Positions 25,092 through 34,287 of a stretch of 64,000 bases of DNA are shown here, piece after piece. Below the pieces are notes generated by a model. That model worked only from the letters and a program-made list of their open reading frames with translations, was not told the origin of the DNA and made no database searches. The DNA is from Amycolatopsis sp. WAC 01376. GTDB taxonomy: Bacteria; Actinomycetota; Actinomycetes; Mycobacteriales; Pseudonocardiaceae. Position 1 is the first letter of the stretch. Each line of letters starts with the position of its first letter. A program made the translations under genes and the position numbers. The stretch is taken from assembly GCF_003947415.1 (NCBI RefSeq), contig NZ_QHKL01000006.1, positions 248,001-312,000 on the forward strand. Direction: 5' to 3'.

Positions 25092-26207
25092 TCAGCCGCA
25101 CATCGCCGCGTCGTACAGAGCCGCGAGCGCGTCGTTGATGGGATGGGGCTGCGGAGTGCCCGTGGAGTCGAACCTGTTCCACCGCTGCATGTTCACCGCG
25201 ACGGCCATTCGCCGCTTGCCGTCGGCGCTGGTCATGGCCAATGCGCCGCCACCCCAGACGGTGCCGCCATGTCCCCAGAAGGTGCCGGCGGGCGTCTCCA
25301 TCGGGTACAGGCCCAGCCCGTAGTCGATGATCTTGCTTTCCTGGGAGACGACGCGGACGGTGCGCCGCATTTCCGCCAGCGACGACGGGCTGACGATCTC
25401 CCCGGCGAACAGCTGGCCGAAGAATCGGTTGAGATCCGAGACGGTCGAGATCAGCGAAGCCGACGGCCCCACATAGGACATGTCGAAGACACTGAAGTCG
25501 CGCGGCGGCTCGTACATGCCGAACCACGCCTCGTAGATCTGCGACTGCGGGCCGTCGAACCGCGGTCCATCGGGAAACTCCGTGTCGCGGAGGCCGGCGC
25601 GTTCGATGACGTTCTGGGTGATGCACTTTTCGGCCGTGGTGCCGGTTACGTGCTCCAGAAGCCGGCCGAGAAGCAGATAGTTGGTGTTGGAGTACAACCC
25701 CGGAGTTTCGCCTGGCGCGGAGAAAGCCGGTGCGGCGACGCCATTCTCGATCAGCTCGATGGTGTCGAACCGGGTGTGCCGGTGATCCTCCAGGCTTTGC
25801 GGCGTGGTTTCGGCGAGGGCCGGGAACGCCTTGAGCGAGGGGTAGACGTACGGAAGGTATTCGGCGAAGCCACTGGTGTGGTTGATCAACATCCGGACCG
25901 TGATCGCGTCGCCGCGGGTCCCGGGAACCAGCTTCGGCAGGTAGCGGCCGATCGGCGCGTCGAGCCCGATCCGACCGTCTTCGACCAGCTGCAGCACGGC
26001 GGCCGCGGTGAAGGTCTTGGTGATGCTGCCGACGCGGTGCCGCATGTCGGCGGTGACAGGGCGGCCGGTGGCGAGGTCGGCGACCCCGGCGGCGCCGGAC
26101 CAGACCTCGTCGCCTTCTCGTACCTCGGCGAACACGCCCGGCATCCCGGCGCGGTGGACATTCTCGATGGCGATGGTCAGCTTCGCGGAGTCCAGCGGTT
26201 TCCTCAC
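25092..26207 (-). CDS. Serine hydrolase, beta-lactamase/DD-peptidase family
   Basis: A 371-residue class C beta-lactamase-like serine hydrolase. GSITKTF is the SxxK motif (nucleophile Ser, general-base Lys) near residue 62, YSNTNY is the YxN motif, and WGHGGTVWGG replaces KTG. No signal peptide is visible, so it is probably cytoplasmic (esterase or D-aminopeptidase style). GTG 26207 has AAAGGACG upstream. It heads the operon with the two ABC halves; it may hydrolyse the transported ester or peptide, or inactivate a drug. Confidence 0.85.
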   Translation of the reverse strand: MRKPLDSAKLTIAIENVHRAGMPGVFAEVREGDEVWSGAAGVADLATGRPVTADMRHRVGSITKTFTAAAVLQLVEDGRIGLDAPIGRYLPKLVPGTRGDAITVRMLINHTSGFAEYLPYVYPSLKAFPALAETTPQSLEDHRHTRFDTIELIENGVAAPAFSAPGETPGLYSNTNYLLLGRLLEHVTGTTAEKCITQNVIERAGLRDTEFPDGPRFDGPQSQIYEAWFGMYEPPRDFSVFDMSYVGPSASLISTVSDLNRFFGQLFAGEIVSPSSLAEMRRTVRVVSQESKIIDYGLGLYPMETPAGTFWGHGGTVWGGGALAMTSADGKRRMAVAVNMQRWNRFDSTGTPQPHPINDALAALYDAAMCG

Positions 26208-26254
26208 GACATACGTCCTTTCGTCTTCCCCGAGTCGGTCTCTTGCCACCATTA

Positions 26255-26271
26255 TGCACGCAGTGCGTGCA
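26255..26271. promoter_or_regulatory. Candidate TetR operator
   Basis: TGCACGCA-G-TGCGTGCA is a perfect 17-bp palindrome between the hydrolase/ABC operon and tetR. It lies inside a wider TTATGCAC...GTGCATAA inverted pair (26253-26287), suggesting two half-overlapping sites. Confidence 0.7.
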
Positions 26272-26316
26272 ACACCAAGTGCATAAGTTAAACTGGGGCT
26301 CGACGAGAGGGGTGGG

Positions 26317-26970
26317 ATGACAGGCAGAAGGCGCTGGTCGACCGAGGACATCCTGGACGCGGCGGCGGAGTTGCTGCGCACGGGCGACGCCGAGTCCTTC
26401 AGCGTGCGCAAGCTCGCGGCCGTGCTCGGCACCGATTCGTCCAGTCTGTACCGGCACTTCCGCAGCAAGACCGAACTGCTGCGCGCGGTCGCCGACCGGA
26501 TCCTTCTGTCCGCGATGGACGGTTACCGGCCCGAAGGCGACTGGAAGCAGCGCATCACGACCCTGGCCCTGCGCGTGCGGGAGGCCTTCGGCCAGCAGCC
26601 GCAGCTCGCCGCGGTCTGGGGACGCTACGCCTCAGGCGGCACCGGTTCCCGCCTCGTCATGGAAGAAGTGCTGCAGGCGCTGCGCGAGTCGGGGCTGCCC
26701 GACGCGGAGATCCCGGCGCGCTACCACCGGATCGCGGTCCTCATCGCGGCGTTGATCGCCTCCGAGGCCGGGGTCAGCACCCTCACTCCCGAAGAGTACG
26801 AACAGGGAATGGAACTGTTCCGCGTCGCGGTACTCGGCGCCGATCCCGAACGTTTTCCCGCGCTGGCCCATTTCGCCCGCGACGTCCGCCCTCTCGGTGT
26901 GGACCGCCTCGCCGTGTTCGAAGAGATCCTCGCCGTCCAGCTCGCCCACATCGAGGCCGCGATCGGCTGA
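26317..26970 (+). CDS. TetR family transcriptional regulator
   Basis: A 217-residue TetR protein with N-terminal DNA-binding domain RWSTEDILDAAAELLRTGDAESFSVRKLAAVLGTDSSSLYRHFRSK; the C-terminal ligand domain is TetR_C-like. ATG 26317 has GAGAGGGGTGGG upstream. It is divergent from the serine hydrolase/ABC operon, with a perfect 17-bp palindrome between them, so it is very likely the repressor of that operon. Confidence 0.9.
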   Translation: MTGRRRWSTEDILDAAAELLRTGDAESFSVRKLAAVLGTDSSSLYRHFRSKTELLRAVADRILLSAMDGYRPEGDWKQRITTLALRVREAFGQQPQLAAVWGRYASGGTGSRLVMEEVLQALRESGLPDAEIPARYHRIAVLIAALIASEAGVSTLTPEEYEQGMELFRVAVLGADPERFPALAHFARDVRPLGVDRLAVFEEILAVQLAHIEAAIG

Positions 26971-27090
26971 GCCGGCTCGTCACCTTGGTCGTCAGCGCCC
27001 TACTGGCCGCGCGGAGTGACGGACAGCGAGCACGGTGCCATCAGATCGAGTTCGAGCTGACCCCTGACGGCGCTAGCGGGGCATTCCGGC

Positions 27091-28254
27091 GTGCACAAGG
27101 CTGACCCGATGTCGGAAACTCTGTCGGCCCTGGAAAGACTGAAGTATCAAGGCGATCCGCTCGCCGACGCCGTCGTCGCCGAATTGGTGGCCAGTGAGCG
27201 GACGAGCGCGGTGAACGACGTGCTGGCACAGTTCAGGGACAACGACCAACCCATTCCCGAGAACCTGCCGGAATCGGTGCGCCGGTACCTGATCGAGACC
27301 GACACACCGCCGGGTTGGGCGGATCTCGAGCGGGTCGCGGCGGCGTACGAGTTCTTCGTCGACGACGGTATGCACGTCGCTTCGGTGCTGTCGTTCGGGG
27401 CGATGGTGAACTGCTATGCCCAGCCGCGGCCGTCCCGAGTCCTGTCGCTGACCCACCGGCTCAATCAGCCGCACCGCCGGCTGTCGGAGACCTCCCAGTT
27501 CGTGCTGAACCTCATGGGCCCCGACCCGTTCGGTTCCGGTGGCGGCTTCGTGCCCACGATCCAGAAGACCCGGCTGATCCACGCGGCCGTCCGGCATTTC
27601 ATCACCAGGTCCGGCGAGTGGGACGTCGAGGCGGACGGCGTCCCGCTGTGCCAGCAGGACATGCTGGGAGCACTGCTGATCTTCTCGGTGCAGGTCATCG
27701 ACGGGATGCGGCGGATGGGCGTCACGGTGACCGACCGCGAAGCCGAGGATTACTACTACGTCTGGCGGGTGACGGGCGCGATGCTCGGCATCCCCGCCGA
27801 AGCGATGCCCGAAACACTGCGAGAGGCCCGAGAACTGAACGCCGGACTCGTCGAGGCGAGCTACGGTCCCTCCGCCGAAGGCATCGAACTGACCCGCAAC
27901 CTCTTGCGCCTGTACGAAAACATGGTGCCCGGCAAAGCCTTCGACGGCGTGGTCGCCGCGATGATCCGCCAAGTCGTCACCGAAGACGTCGCCGACTGGC
28001 TCGAGGTACCACGCTCACGCGGCTGGGGTCGCGCCGTCGGCGCGGGCGTACGGGCCATGCGGCTGCTGGAACGATCGGAGGACCGCAGCCGGGTGGCCAC
28101 GGCGGTGCTCGACAAGGCAGGCGATCTCCTGCTCGGCGGCAGCGTCCGCACCCTCACCGACGGACAATCCACCGCACTGACCATCCCGGCGGACCTCCGG
28201 GAGAAATGGCTCGCCGCGGGCGTCTGCCCCGTCGCATCTCCGGTGTCACCGTGA
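27091..28254 (+). CDS. DUF2236 (MpaB/latex-clearing-protein-like) oxygenase
   Basis: A 387-residue protein with the DUF2236 core: YEFFVDDGMHVASVLSFGAMVNCYA, RLIHAAVRHFI and VQVIDGMRRMGVTVTDREAEDYYYVWRVTGAMLGI, including conserved His and Arg residues. Family members include the haem rubber oxygenase Lcp and fungal MpaB, so a b-type haem oxygenase is plausible, though the substrate is unknown. Starts at GTG 27091 or ATG 27109 are possible; neither has a strong ribosome site. It converges on the broken recQ across a terminator. Confidence 0.8.
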   Translation: MHKADPMSETLSALERLKYQGDPLADAVVAELVASERTSAVNDVLAQFRDNDQPIPENLPESVRRYLIETDTPPGWADLERVAAAYEFFVDDGMHVASVLSFGAMVNCYAQPRPSRVLSLTHRLNQPHRRLSETSQFVLNLMGPDPFGSGGGFVPTIQKTRLIHAAVRHFITRSGEWDVEADGVPLCQQDMLGALLIFSVQVIDGMRRMGVTVTDREAEDYYYVWRVTGAMLGIPAEAMPETLREARELNAGLVEASYGPSAEGIELTRNLLRLYENMVPGKAFDGVVAAMIRQVVTEDVADWLEVPRSRGWGRAVGAGVRAMRLLERSEDRSRVATAVLDKAGDLLLGGSVRTLTDGQSTALTIPADLREKWLAAGVCPVASPVSP

Positions 28255-28289
28255 TCCGCCGCCGGGCGACTCGACCGCCCGGCGGCGGA
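28255..28289. terminator. Bidirectional terminator hairpin
   Basis: Perfect 13-base arms (TCCGCCGCCGGGC, 28255-28267; GCCCGGCGGCGGA, 28277-28289) enclose a 9-base loop between the DUF2236 gene and recQ. There is no T run, so it is an actinobacterial-style stem. Confidence 0.75.
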
Positions 28290-28295
28290 CGGCTT

Positions 28296-29856
28296 TCACC
28301 GGGTCGTGGTCTCCTCGACGGTGAGGAGGTCGTTCTCGTCGACGGCGGACAGGTCCAGGGTCTTGTAGCCGATGTCGTCGAACAGGATCGTGACGCGGTC
28401 CGGTTCCACCGACATGACGGCGCCCCGGCCCCACTCGGAATGGCGGACGGTGCTGTTTACGGCGTACTTGCCGCTTTCGACGCGTTTCTGCTCACCGGTG
28501 CCGAAGTCGCAGGTGTCGCAGTTACCGCAGGGCTCGGCGAGCTGTTCCCCGAAATAGCCGAGCAGATACCGCCGACGGCATTCCATGGTCTCCGCGTAGC
28601 CCCGGATCATCTCGATCCGGGACCGGACCAGCCGCTGGTGCCGCTCGGCGGCCTCGACGGCTTGCCGGGCCGCCTCGTCCGGCGGGAGGTCGCGGTCGAC
28701 GTACTCGAGCCGCCCGTCACCGGTGGTGCCGACGGCCCCGGTCTCTTCGAGGAGATTGACCGCTTTGGTGCGCCGGGCCGCCGAAGCGTCCACTGTGTCC
28801 TTCAGCTCGGCCGCCCGGACGGGTGAGCCGTTTTCGCCGAGGGTCTTCGCCACCTGGCCGAGAAGCTCTTCCGGGGCTTTGGCGGCGGTGAGGAACTTCT
28901 GGAGACCCAGGTCCTGAGGCCGGTAGAGCAGCGTGATCGTGGCGGGTTCGCCATCGCGGCCGGCCCGGCCGATCTGCTGGTAATAGGTGTCGAGCGAATC
29001 GGGGGCCGACGCGTGCAGGACGAACCGCACGTCGGGTTTGTCGATGCCCATGCCGAACGCCGAGGTGGCGACCACGACGTCCACCTCACCGTCGAGGAAA
29101 CGTTCGTGGACCTGTTCGCGACCGTGGGTCTTCATACCGGCGTGGTAAGCCGCCGCGCGCACACCCGCCCGCGCGAGCTCATCGGCGAAGTACTCGGCGT
29201 CCTTCCGGCTGGCGACGTACACCAGGCCGGTTCCGTGCTCGTTCGTCAATGACCTCCCGATGGTCCCGCAGGCCGAGCCGTTCGACGATGTCTTCGCGCA
29301 CCGGCAGCGCGGCGGTGGCGGTGAGGGCGAGCACCGGCGGATGTCCGAGCCGCTCGATCACCGGCGCCAGACGGAGGTAATCGGGGCGGAAGTCATGGCC
29401 CCAAGCCGAGACGCAGTGCGCCTCGTCGACGACGATCAGGGAGATCTCCAGTTCGTTCAGCGTGCCGAGAACGTCTTCTTTGGACAGTTGCTCCGGCGAG
29501 AGGAACAAATACCCCGCTTCGCCTTCCTCGACGGCCTTCCACGCGTTCTTCCGCTCGCTCGCCCGCTGGGAGGAGTTCACCGCGACCGCGTCCGGCGCCT
29601 GGCTGTCCTCGATGCTTTCCCGCTGATCGTTCTGCAGGGCGATCAGCGGGGACACCACGAGCGTCACGCCGTCCAGCTTCATGGCGGGCACCTGGTAGAT
29701 CGCGGACTTTCCCGCGCCGGTGGGGAGTACGACCAGTACGTCGCGACCCGCCACGACGTGCTCCATCGCCTCGAGTTGCTCGCCGGTGAGTTCCGGCCAG
29801 CCGAAGACCTCCGCGGCGATCCGCTGCAACTCTTCACGTCTTTCCGTTGCCTTCAC
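28296..29856 (-). pseudogene. recQ: Disrupted RecQ DNA helicase
   Basis: The 5' part (from about 29856 down to 29179) encodes RecQ motifs I (LPTGAGKSAIYQ), II (VVDEAHCVSAWGHDF) and III (ALTATA). The 3' part (29249 down to 28296) encodes motif IV (GLVYVASRK), V (ATSAFGMGIDKPDVRFVLH), VI (QIGRAGRDG), the zinc cluster (MECRRRY ... CGNCDTC) and a C-terminal domain. The parts are in different frames and overlap near 29249. Moreover, the roughly 30-35 residues that normally join III to IV (the FDRPN segment) are absent. A deletion not divisible by three explains both. GTG 29856 is the probable original start. A separately translated C-terminal piece from TTG 29249 is conceivable but would lack ATPase motifs. 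Confidence 0.85.
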
Positions 29857-30050
29857 CAGCCGGTGATACCCCGGCATCCCGCGCGGAAACGGCGGTGCAC
29901 CGGTGAGCAGGATCAGGGCGTTCGGGTTGCCGGGGCCGCGGTACCAGGCCGCCACCTGCGCAGACCCGGCATTGTTAGGCTGTTCGGGTTACCGTCGTTT
30001 CAGCCTGCCGGACGAGCGGGTTCCGGCAGGCTCGACGACGGGAGCTGGTG

Positions 30051-32075
30051 ATGGCGCGGACGGCGGGCGGCCGTGGTGGCACCGAGGTCCCCGCCTGGGT
30101 GGAGCCGATGCTGGCCAAACCGGACGGCGGCAGGCTGCGGGAAGGCCCCGAGTGGGCCTACGAGTACAAACTCGACGGCTATCGGGCGTGCATGCGGATA
30201 TCGCCCGCCGGTACGACGGTGCTGACCAGCCGCAACGGTATCGACTTCACCGCCGAGTTCGCCGGTCTCGGCGGCGTCCTCGCCGAAGCCCTGGAGGGCA
30301 GGGCCGCGGTGCTGGACGGCGAGATCGTCGTCTACAACGAGGCCGGGGAGATCGACTTCGGGGCGTTGCAGGAGCGCCGTGGCCGTTTCCAGACGCACAG
30401 CACGAGCCGCCGCGGCGGGCCTTTCGACGATGTCCCGGTGCGGTATCTCGCCTTCGACCTGCTGCAGCTGGGTACCGAGAAGTTGCTGAACGAGCCCTAT
30501 GACGAGCGCCGCCTGCTGCTGACCGGGCTGCCGATGCCCGATCCCTACCGGATCTCCACGGTGCGCGGCTTCACCTTCACCGAACTCGCCGCGGACCGCC
30601 GCACCCCGGCGCATCTGCTCGAGCACGTCGTCTCCAGCGGCCACGAAGGACTGGTCGCCAAACACCGCACCTCGGTCTACAGTCCCGGCCGCCGCAGCGA
30701 CGCCTGGCTCAAACACCCGCTCACCCGGACCACCGAGGTCGTCATCTGTGGTTATCGGCCCGGTCAGGGCCGGATCACGGGGCGCATGGGTGGTCTTCTG
30801 CTCGGTGCCCACGATCCCGGCACCGGCGACCTCGTCTACATCGGTGACGTCGGGACGGGGTTCAGCGAGGCCGAACGCTCCCGGTTGCAAACCCGATTGG
30901 ACGCGCTGGCACGGCGGAGCCATCCGTTCGCCGTCACCCCGCCGCGCGAGGACACCGTGCGGGCGCACTGGGTGGACCCGGTGCTGGTGGGCGAGGTCGA
31001 ATACCGGCACTTCACCCGCGGCGCCGGCCGCCTCCGCCACACAGCCTGGCGAGGTCTCCGGCAGGACAAGGAACCTCGCGAGGTCCTCAAACCTCGGCAG
31101 CCAGGGCCCCGTGGCGCCGAGCCGGCCCGGATCGCCACCGAAGCGCCCGGCACCGAGGCACCCGTGCGGCTCGGCCCGAAGATCACCGTGCAGGCGGGAG
31201 AACGCCGCCTCACGTTGTCGAACCTGGACAAGGTGCTCTACCCGGACGGGTTCACCAAAGGCGAGGTCATCAACTACTACTCCCGCATCGCCCCCGTCCT
31301 GCTGCCACACCTGTCCGGGCGGCCGATCACGTTCATCCGCTTTCCCGACGGCGTCGAAGGTGAGCAGTTCTTCGAGAAGAACGTCCCGCACGGCGCACCG
31401 GCCTGGCTTCCCACCGTGCGGCTGGCCCGCTCCGGCTCCCGCGGCTCCGGTGAAGCGATCACGTACGCACTGCTCGACGAACTCGGCGCCTTGGTGTGGG
31501 CTGCCAATCTGGCCGCCCTCGAACTTCACATTCCACAATGGACCGTCGATGCCGACGGAGCCCGCCGTCCGCCGGACCGGCTGGTGTTCGACCTCGACCC
31601 CGGGCCGGGCACCTCGATCGTGCATTGTTGCCGCGTCGCGGAACGGCTTCACGACGCTCTGACCGCCGACGGGCTGACGCCGTTCGCGAAGACGTCCGGG
31701 TCGAAGGGTATGCAGCTCTACTGCGCCGTTTCCACCGATGACCCCGCCGCGCCCTCGGCCTACGCGAAGAAACTCGCGCAACGCCTCGCACGCGAGACCC
31801 CGGACGACGTGACCGCCGTGATGGCCAAGGCCCAGCGAACCGGACGGGTGTTCATCGACTGGTCGCAGAACAATCCGGCGAAGACCACGGTCGCCCCGTA
31901 CTCATTGCGCGGTCGCGACCATCCCACCGTCTCCACCCCGGTCACCTGGGAGGAGGTCCGCTCCTGCCGTCGTCCGGCGCAGCTGGTGTTCACCGCGGAC
32001 GACGTCCTCGACCGCGTCGGAGAGCAGGGAGATCTGCTCGCCGGCCTCGACACGGCCCGAGCCGAGCTTCCCTGA
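30051..32075 (+). CDS. ligD: Multidomain ATP-dependent DNA ligase LigD (Lig-Pol)
   Basis: A 674-residue NHEJ ligase. The ligase domain comes first: adenylation motif YEYKLDGYR with Lys near residue 40, VLDGEIVVYN, GHEGLVAKH, SDAWLKHPL, then an OB fold to about 330. The C-terminal archaeo-eukaryotic primase-like polymerase domain begins near LSNLDKVLYPDGFTKGEVINYY, with metal Asps in FDLDPGPG and in FIDWSQN. No phosphoesterase domain is present, and the order is the reverse of mycobacterial LigD (Pol-PE-Lig). ATG 30051 has GGGAG upstream. Its partner Ku is at 0.5-1.5 kb. Confidence 0.93.
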   Translation: MARTAGGRGGTEVPAWVEPMLAKPDGGRLREGPEWAYEYKLDGYRACMRISPAGTTVLTSRNGIDFTAEFAGLGGVLAEALEGRAAVLDGEIVVYNEAGEIDFGALQERRGRFQTHSTSRRGGPFDDVPVRYLAFDLLQLGTEKLLNEPYDERRLLLTGLPMPDPYRISTVRGFTFTELAADRRTPAHLLEHVVSSGHEGLVAKHRTSVYSPGRRSDAWLKHPLTRTTEVVICGYRPGQGRITGRMGGLLLGAHDPGTGDLVYIGDVGTGFSEAERSRLQTRLDALARRSHPFAVTPPREDTVRAHWVDPVLVGEVEYRHFTRGAGRLRHTAWRGLRQDKEPREVLKPRQPGPRGAEPARIATEAPGTEAPVRLGPKITVQAGERRLTLSNLDKVLYPDGFTKGEVINYYSRIAPVLLPHLSGRPITFIRFPDGVEGEQFFEKNVPHGAPAWLPTVRLARSGSRGSGEAITYALLDELGALVWAANLAALELHIPQWTVDADGARRPPDRLVFDLDPGPGTSIVHCCRVAERLHDALTADGLTPFAKTSGSKGMQLYCAVSTDDPAAPSAYAKKLAQRLARETPDDVTAVMAKAQRTGRVFIDWSQNNPAKTTVAPYSLRGRDHPTVSTPVTWEEVRSCRRPAQLVFTADDVLDRVGEQGDLLAGLDTARAELP

Positions 32076-32098
32076 CGTGGTGCCGTTGAGCTCGCCCT

Positions 32099-33508
32099 TC
32101 AGCGGGTGACCACGCTCGTGGAAACGCGTCCGCCGGTGATGAAGAGCGTGCGATCCACGAACGGAGCCAAGGTTTCGTCGTGGCTGATCATGAGCAGCGC
32201 GGTGCCGTGCCGGTTCGCCGCGGCGGTGAGGACGTCGAGCAGCCGGGTGCGGTTGGCCGCGTCGAGAGCCGATGTCACCTCGTCGCAGACGAGGACTCTC
32301 GGGTGGGCCATGAGCGCGCGGGCCACGGCACAGCGCTGGAGCTGTCCGCCGGAAAGCAGGCCGGGGCGGCGGTCGAGCGGATCGACGCCGAGGGAACGCA
32401 GGAGCTCCTCGGCTTCGAGCCGGGCGTCCGCGCGGCTGAGGCCGCGGAGGAGGCGGCCGGTGTCCGCCACCTGGTCGAGCACCCCGCGGAACTCGTCGAA
32501 CGAGGCGCGGCTGTCCTGGTGGACGTAGTGAACCGCACGCAGTTGCGCGCGATCGCGACGACGGGCGAGGTGGGGGAGACGGACGCCGTCGACTTCGATC
32601 GTGCCCGCGGCCGGTGGGGTCAAACCCGCCAGCGCGCGGCCGAGCGTCGTTTTGCCCGCGCCCGAGGCACCGGTGAGCGTGGTGCGGCTGCCGGCCGCCA
32701 GCTCCAGGTCGACGTCCTCGACGAGCGTCGTCCGCCCGGCCCGCACCGTGAGCCCGCGGACGACGAGCACCGGGGACGTCGGCGACGCGGCCGGAGATCC
32801 CTCGAAACGGCTGTGTTCGGGAACGGCGGGGGACGGCATCAACCCGTGGTCGCGGAGTTCGGCGACGTCGTCGGCGAGGGCGCGCGCCAGCGTGAGGTCA
32901 TGGGTCAGGATCAGCATTGCCGTCCCGGCATGGGAAAGTGCCGCGAGGCGGGCGGTGAGCGCGGTCCTGTTCGCCACGTCCAGACCGCTGGTCGGTTCGT
33001 CGAGAACGAGAACACGGGGCCTGGTCACGAGGGTGGTGGCGAGGGCCATGCGCTGCTGCTGTCCGCCGGACAGCTGGTGCGGGAACCGGCGCCACAGGTC
33101 CGGCTCGAGTCCCGCTTCCGCCAAGGCGGTGCGGGCCGCCGCCAGCCGCGCGGCGCGGCCATGGTGGTGAAGCGCGGCGAGTTCGGCCAGCACCGGGCCG
33201 CAGCGGCGGACCGGGTCCAGCACCGCCGACGGCTGCTGCGGCAGGTGGCCGACCACCCCGGCCCGCACCCGTCGCAGTTCGGATGCGGGCCGGTCCAGCA
33301 GCGGGGAGCCCGCGAGGCGGACCGAGCCGGACAGCTCGATCCCCGGCCGGGCTCGTCCGGTCGCGGCGAGGCCCAGTGTGGTCTTTCCCGCGCCGGACGC
33401 GCCGAGCACGACGAGGACGCGGCCGGGTTCGAGGGCCAGCGAGACGTCCTCGAGCAGAACGGTTTCCCCGGCGCGGGCGGACAGCCCGGCGATCTCCAGC
33501 ACGGTCAC
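32099..33508 (-). CDS. ABC importer ATPase, tandem DppD-DppF fusion
   Basis: A 469-residue protein with two complete nucleotide-binding domains. The first has Walker A GASGAGKTTLG, signature LSGGQQQRMALAT and Walker B VLVLDEPTSGLD. The second has GASGAGKTTLG, LSGGQLQRCAVARAL and VLVCDEVTSALD, with H-loops in ILTHD and MISHD. This fuses the two ATPases of nickel/peptide importers. GTG at 33508 overlaps the permease stop by four bases, and it is last in a four-gene operon led by a cobalamin riboswitch. Confidence 0.9.
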   Translation of the reverse strand: MTVLEIAGLSARAGETVLLEDVSLALEPGRVLVVLGASGAGKTTLGLAATGRARPGIELSGSVRLAGSPLLDRPASELRRVRAGVVGHLPQQPSAVLDPVRRCGPVLAELAALHHHGRAARLAAARTALAEAGLEPDLWRRFPHQLSGGQQQRMALATTLVTRPRVLVLDEPTSGLDVANRTALTARLAALSHAGTAMLILTHDLTLARALADDVAELRDHGLMPSPAVPEHSRFEGSPAASPTSPVLVVRGLTVRAGRTTLVEDVDLELAAGSRTTLTGASGAGKTTLGRALAGLTPPAAGTIEVDGVRLPHLARRRDRAQLRAVHYVHQDSRASFDEFRGVLDQVADTGRLLRGLSRADARLEAEELLRSLGVDPLDRRPGLLSGGQLQRCAVARALMAHPRVLVCDEVTSALDAANRTRLLDVLTAAANRHGTALLMISHDETLAPFVDRTLFITGGRVSTSVVTR

Positions 33509-34287
33509 GGGATCATCCGCCGGGCGGCGAGCAGCCGGTCGGTGACGAGGTTGGTGCCGACGCACAGAGCCATCAGCAGCGCGGCGGGCACCAGGACCAC
33601 CGTTGGGGCGGTGTAGAGAGCTTCGCTGTTGCGTTCGATGACCACGGCCCAGTCCGGGGAGTCGGCAGGCAGGCCGAGCCCGAGGAAGTTCGCCGATGCC
33701 AGCAGGTAGAGCACGACGCCGAGCCGCGTGCCGGCGTCGGTCGCGACCGGACCGGTGACGTGCCGGGCGACGTATCCGAGCTGGATGCGCCACCACGATT
33801 TTCCTTGCAGGGTCAGGGCTTCCACGGCGGTTCGGCAGCCTGGCGCCAGTGCCGCGGCCCGCACCACGCGGGTGATCGCCGGTAACTGAAGGACGGCGAC
33901 GGCGGGGACGAGCACGCCGGGCCCGCGGTGTCCGGTCGCGGCGAGCACCATGAGGACCAGCAGCGAGGGGAAGGCCAGCACGAGGTCGAGTGATCGCATC
34001 ACGGTCTCGTCGGCCAGCCGTCCGCGCCCGGCCGCGACGAGACCGAGCGGCACGCCGACGAGGTAGGCGAGCAGGAGCGCGGTCACCGTCATGCCGATCA
34101 CGGGAAGACCACCCGCGAGGATCACGGTGAGCGTGTCGCGGCCGAGGACGTCGGTGCCGAGCGGATGGGCGGCGTCCGGTGCCTGCCACGGTGCCCCGAC
34201 GGACACCACGGGGCCCGCGATCACCGGCCCGGCCACCGCGAGCAGGAGCGGCACCGCGAGCAGCGGCCGGCCGAGGGCTCTGCTCAC
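33505..34287 (-). CDS. ABC importer permease, DppC/NikC type
   Basis: A 260-residue BPD-type permease with about five to six helices. HPLGTDVLGRDTLTVILAGG near residues 40-60 is the hallmark of DppC/NikC proteins; the EAA-like cytoplasmic loop is in VEALTLQGKSWWRIQLGYVARH. GTG at 34287 overlaps the upstream permease stop (GTGA). It pairs with the DppB-type permease to form the pore. Confidence 0.9.
   Translation of the reverse strand: MSRALGRPLLAVPLLLAVAGPVIAGPVVSVGAPWQAPDAAHPLGTDVLGRDTLTVILAGGLPVIGMTVTALLLAYLVGVPLGLVAAGRGRLADETVMRSLDLVLAFPSLLVLMVLAATGHRGPGVLVPAVAVLQLPAITRVVRAAALAPGCRTAVEALTLQGKSWWRIQLGYVARHVTGPVATDAGTRLGVVLYLLASANFLGLGLPADSPDWAVVIERNSEALYTAPTVVLVPAALLMALCVGTNLVTDRLLAARRMIP

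Noticed and set aside
28296..29955. Explaining the recQ break as a single-base sequencing error
   Set aside because: A one-base change would restore the frame but not the roughly 30 missing residues between motifs III and IV.
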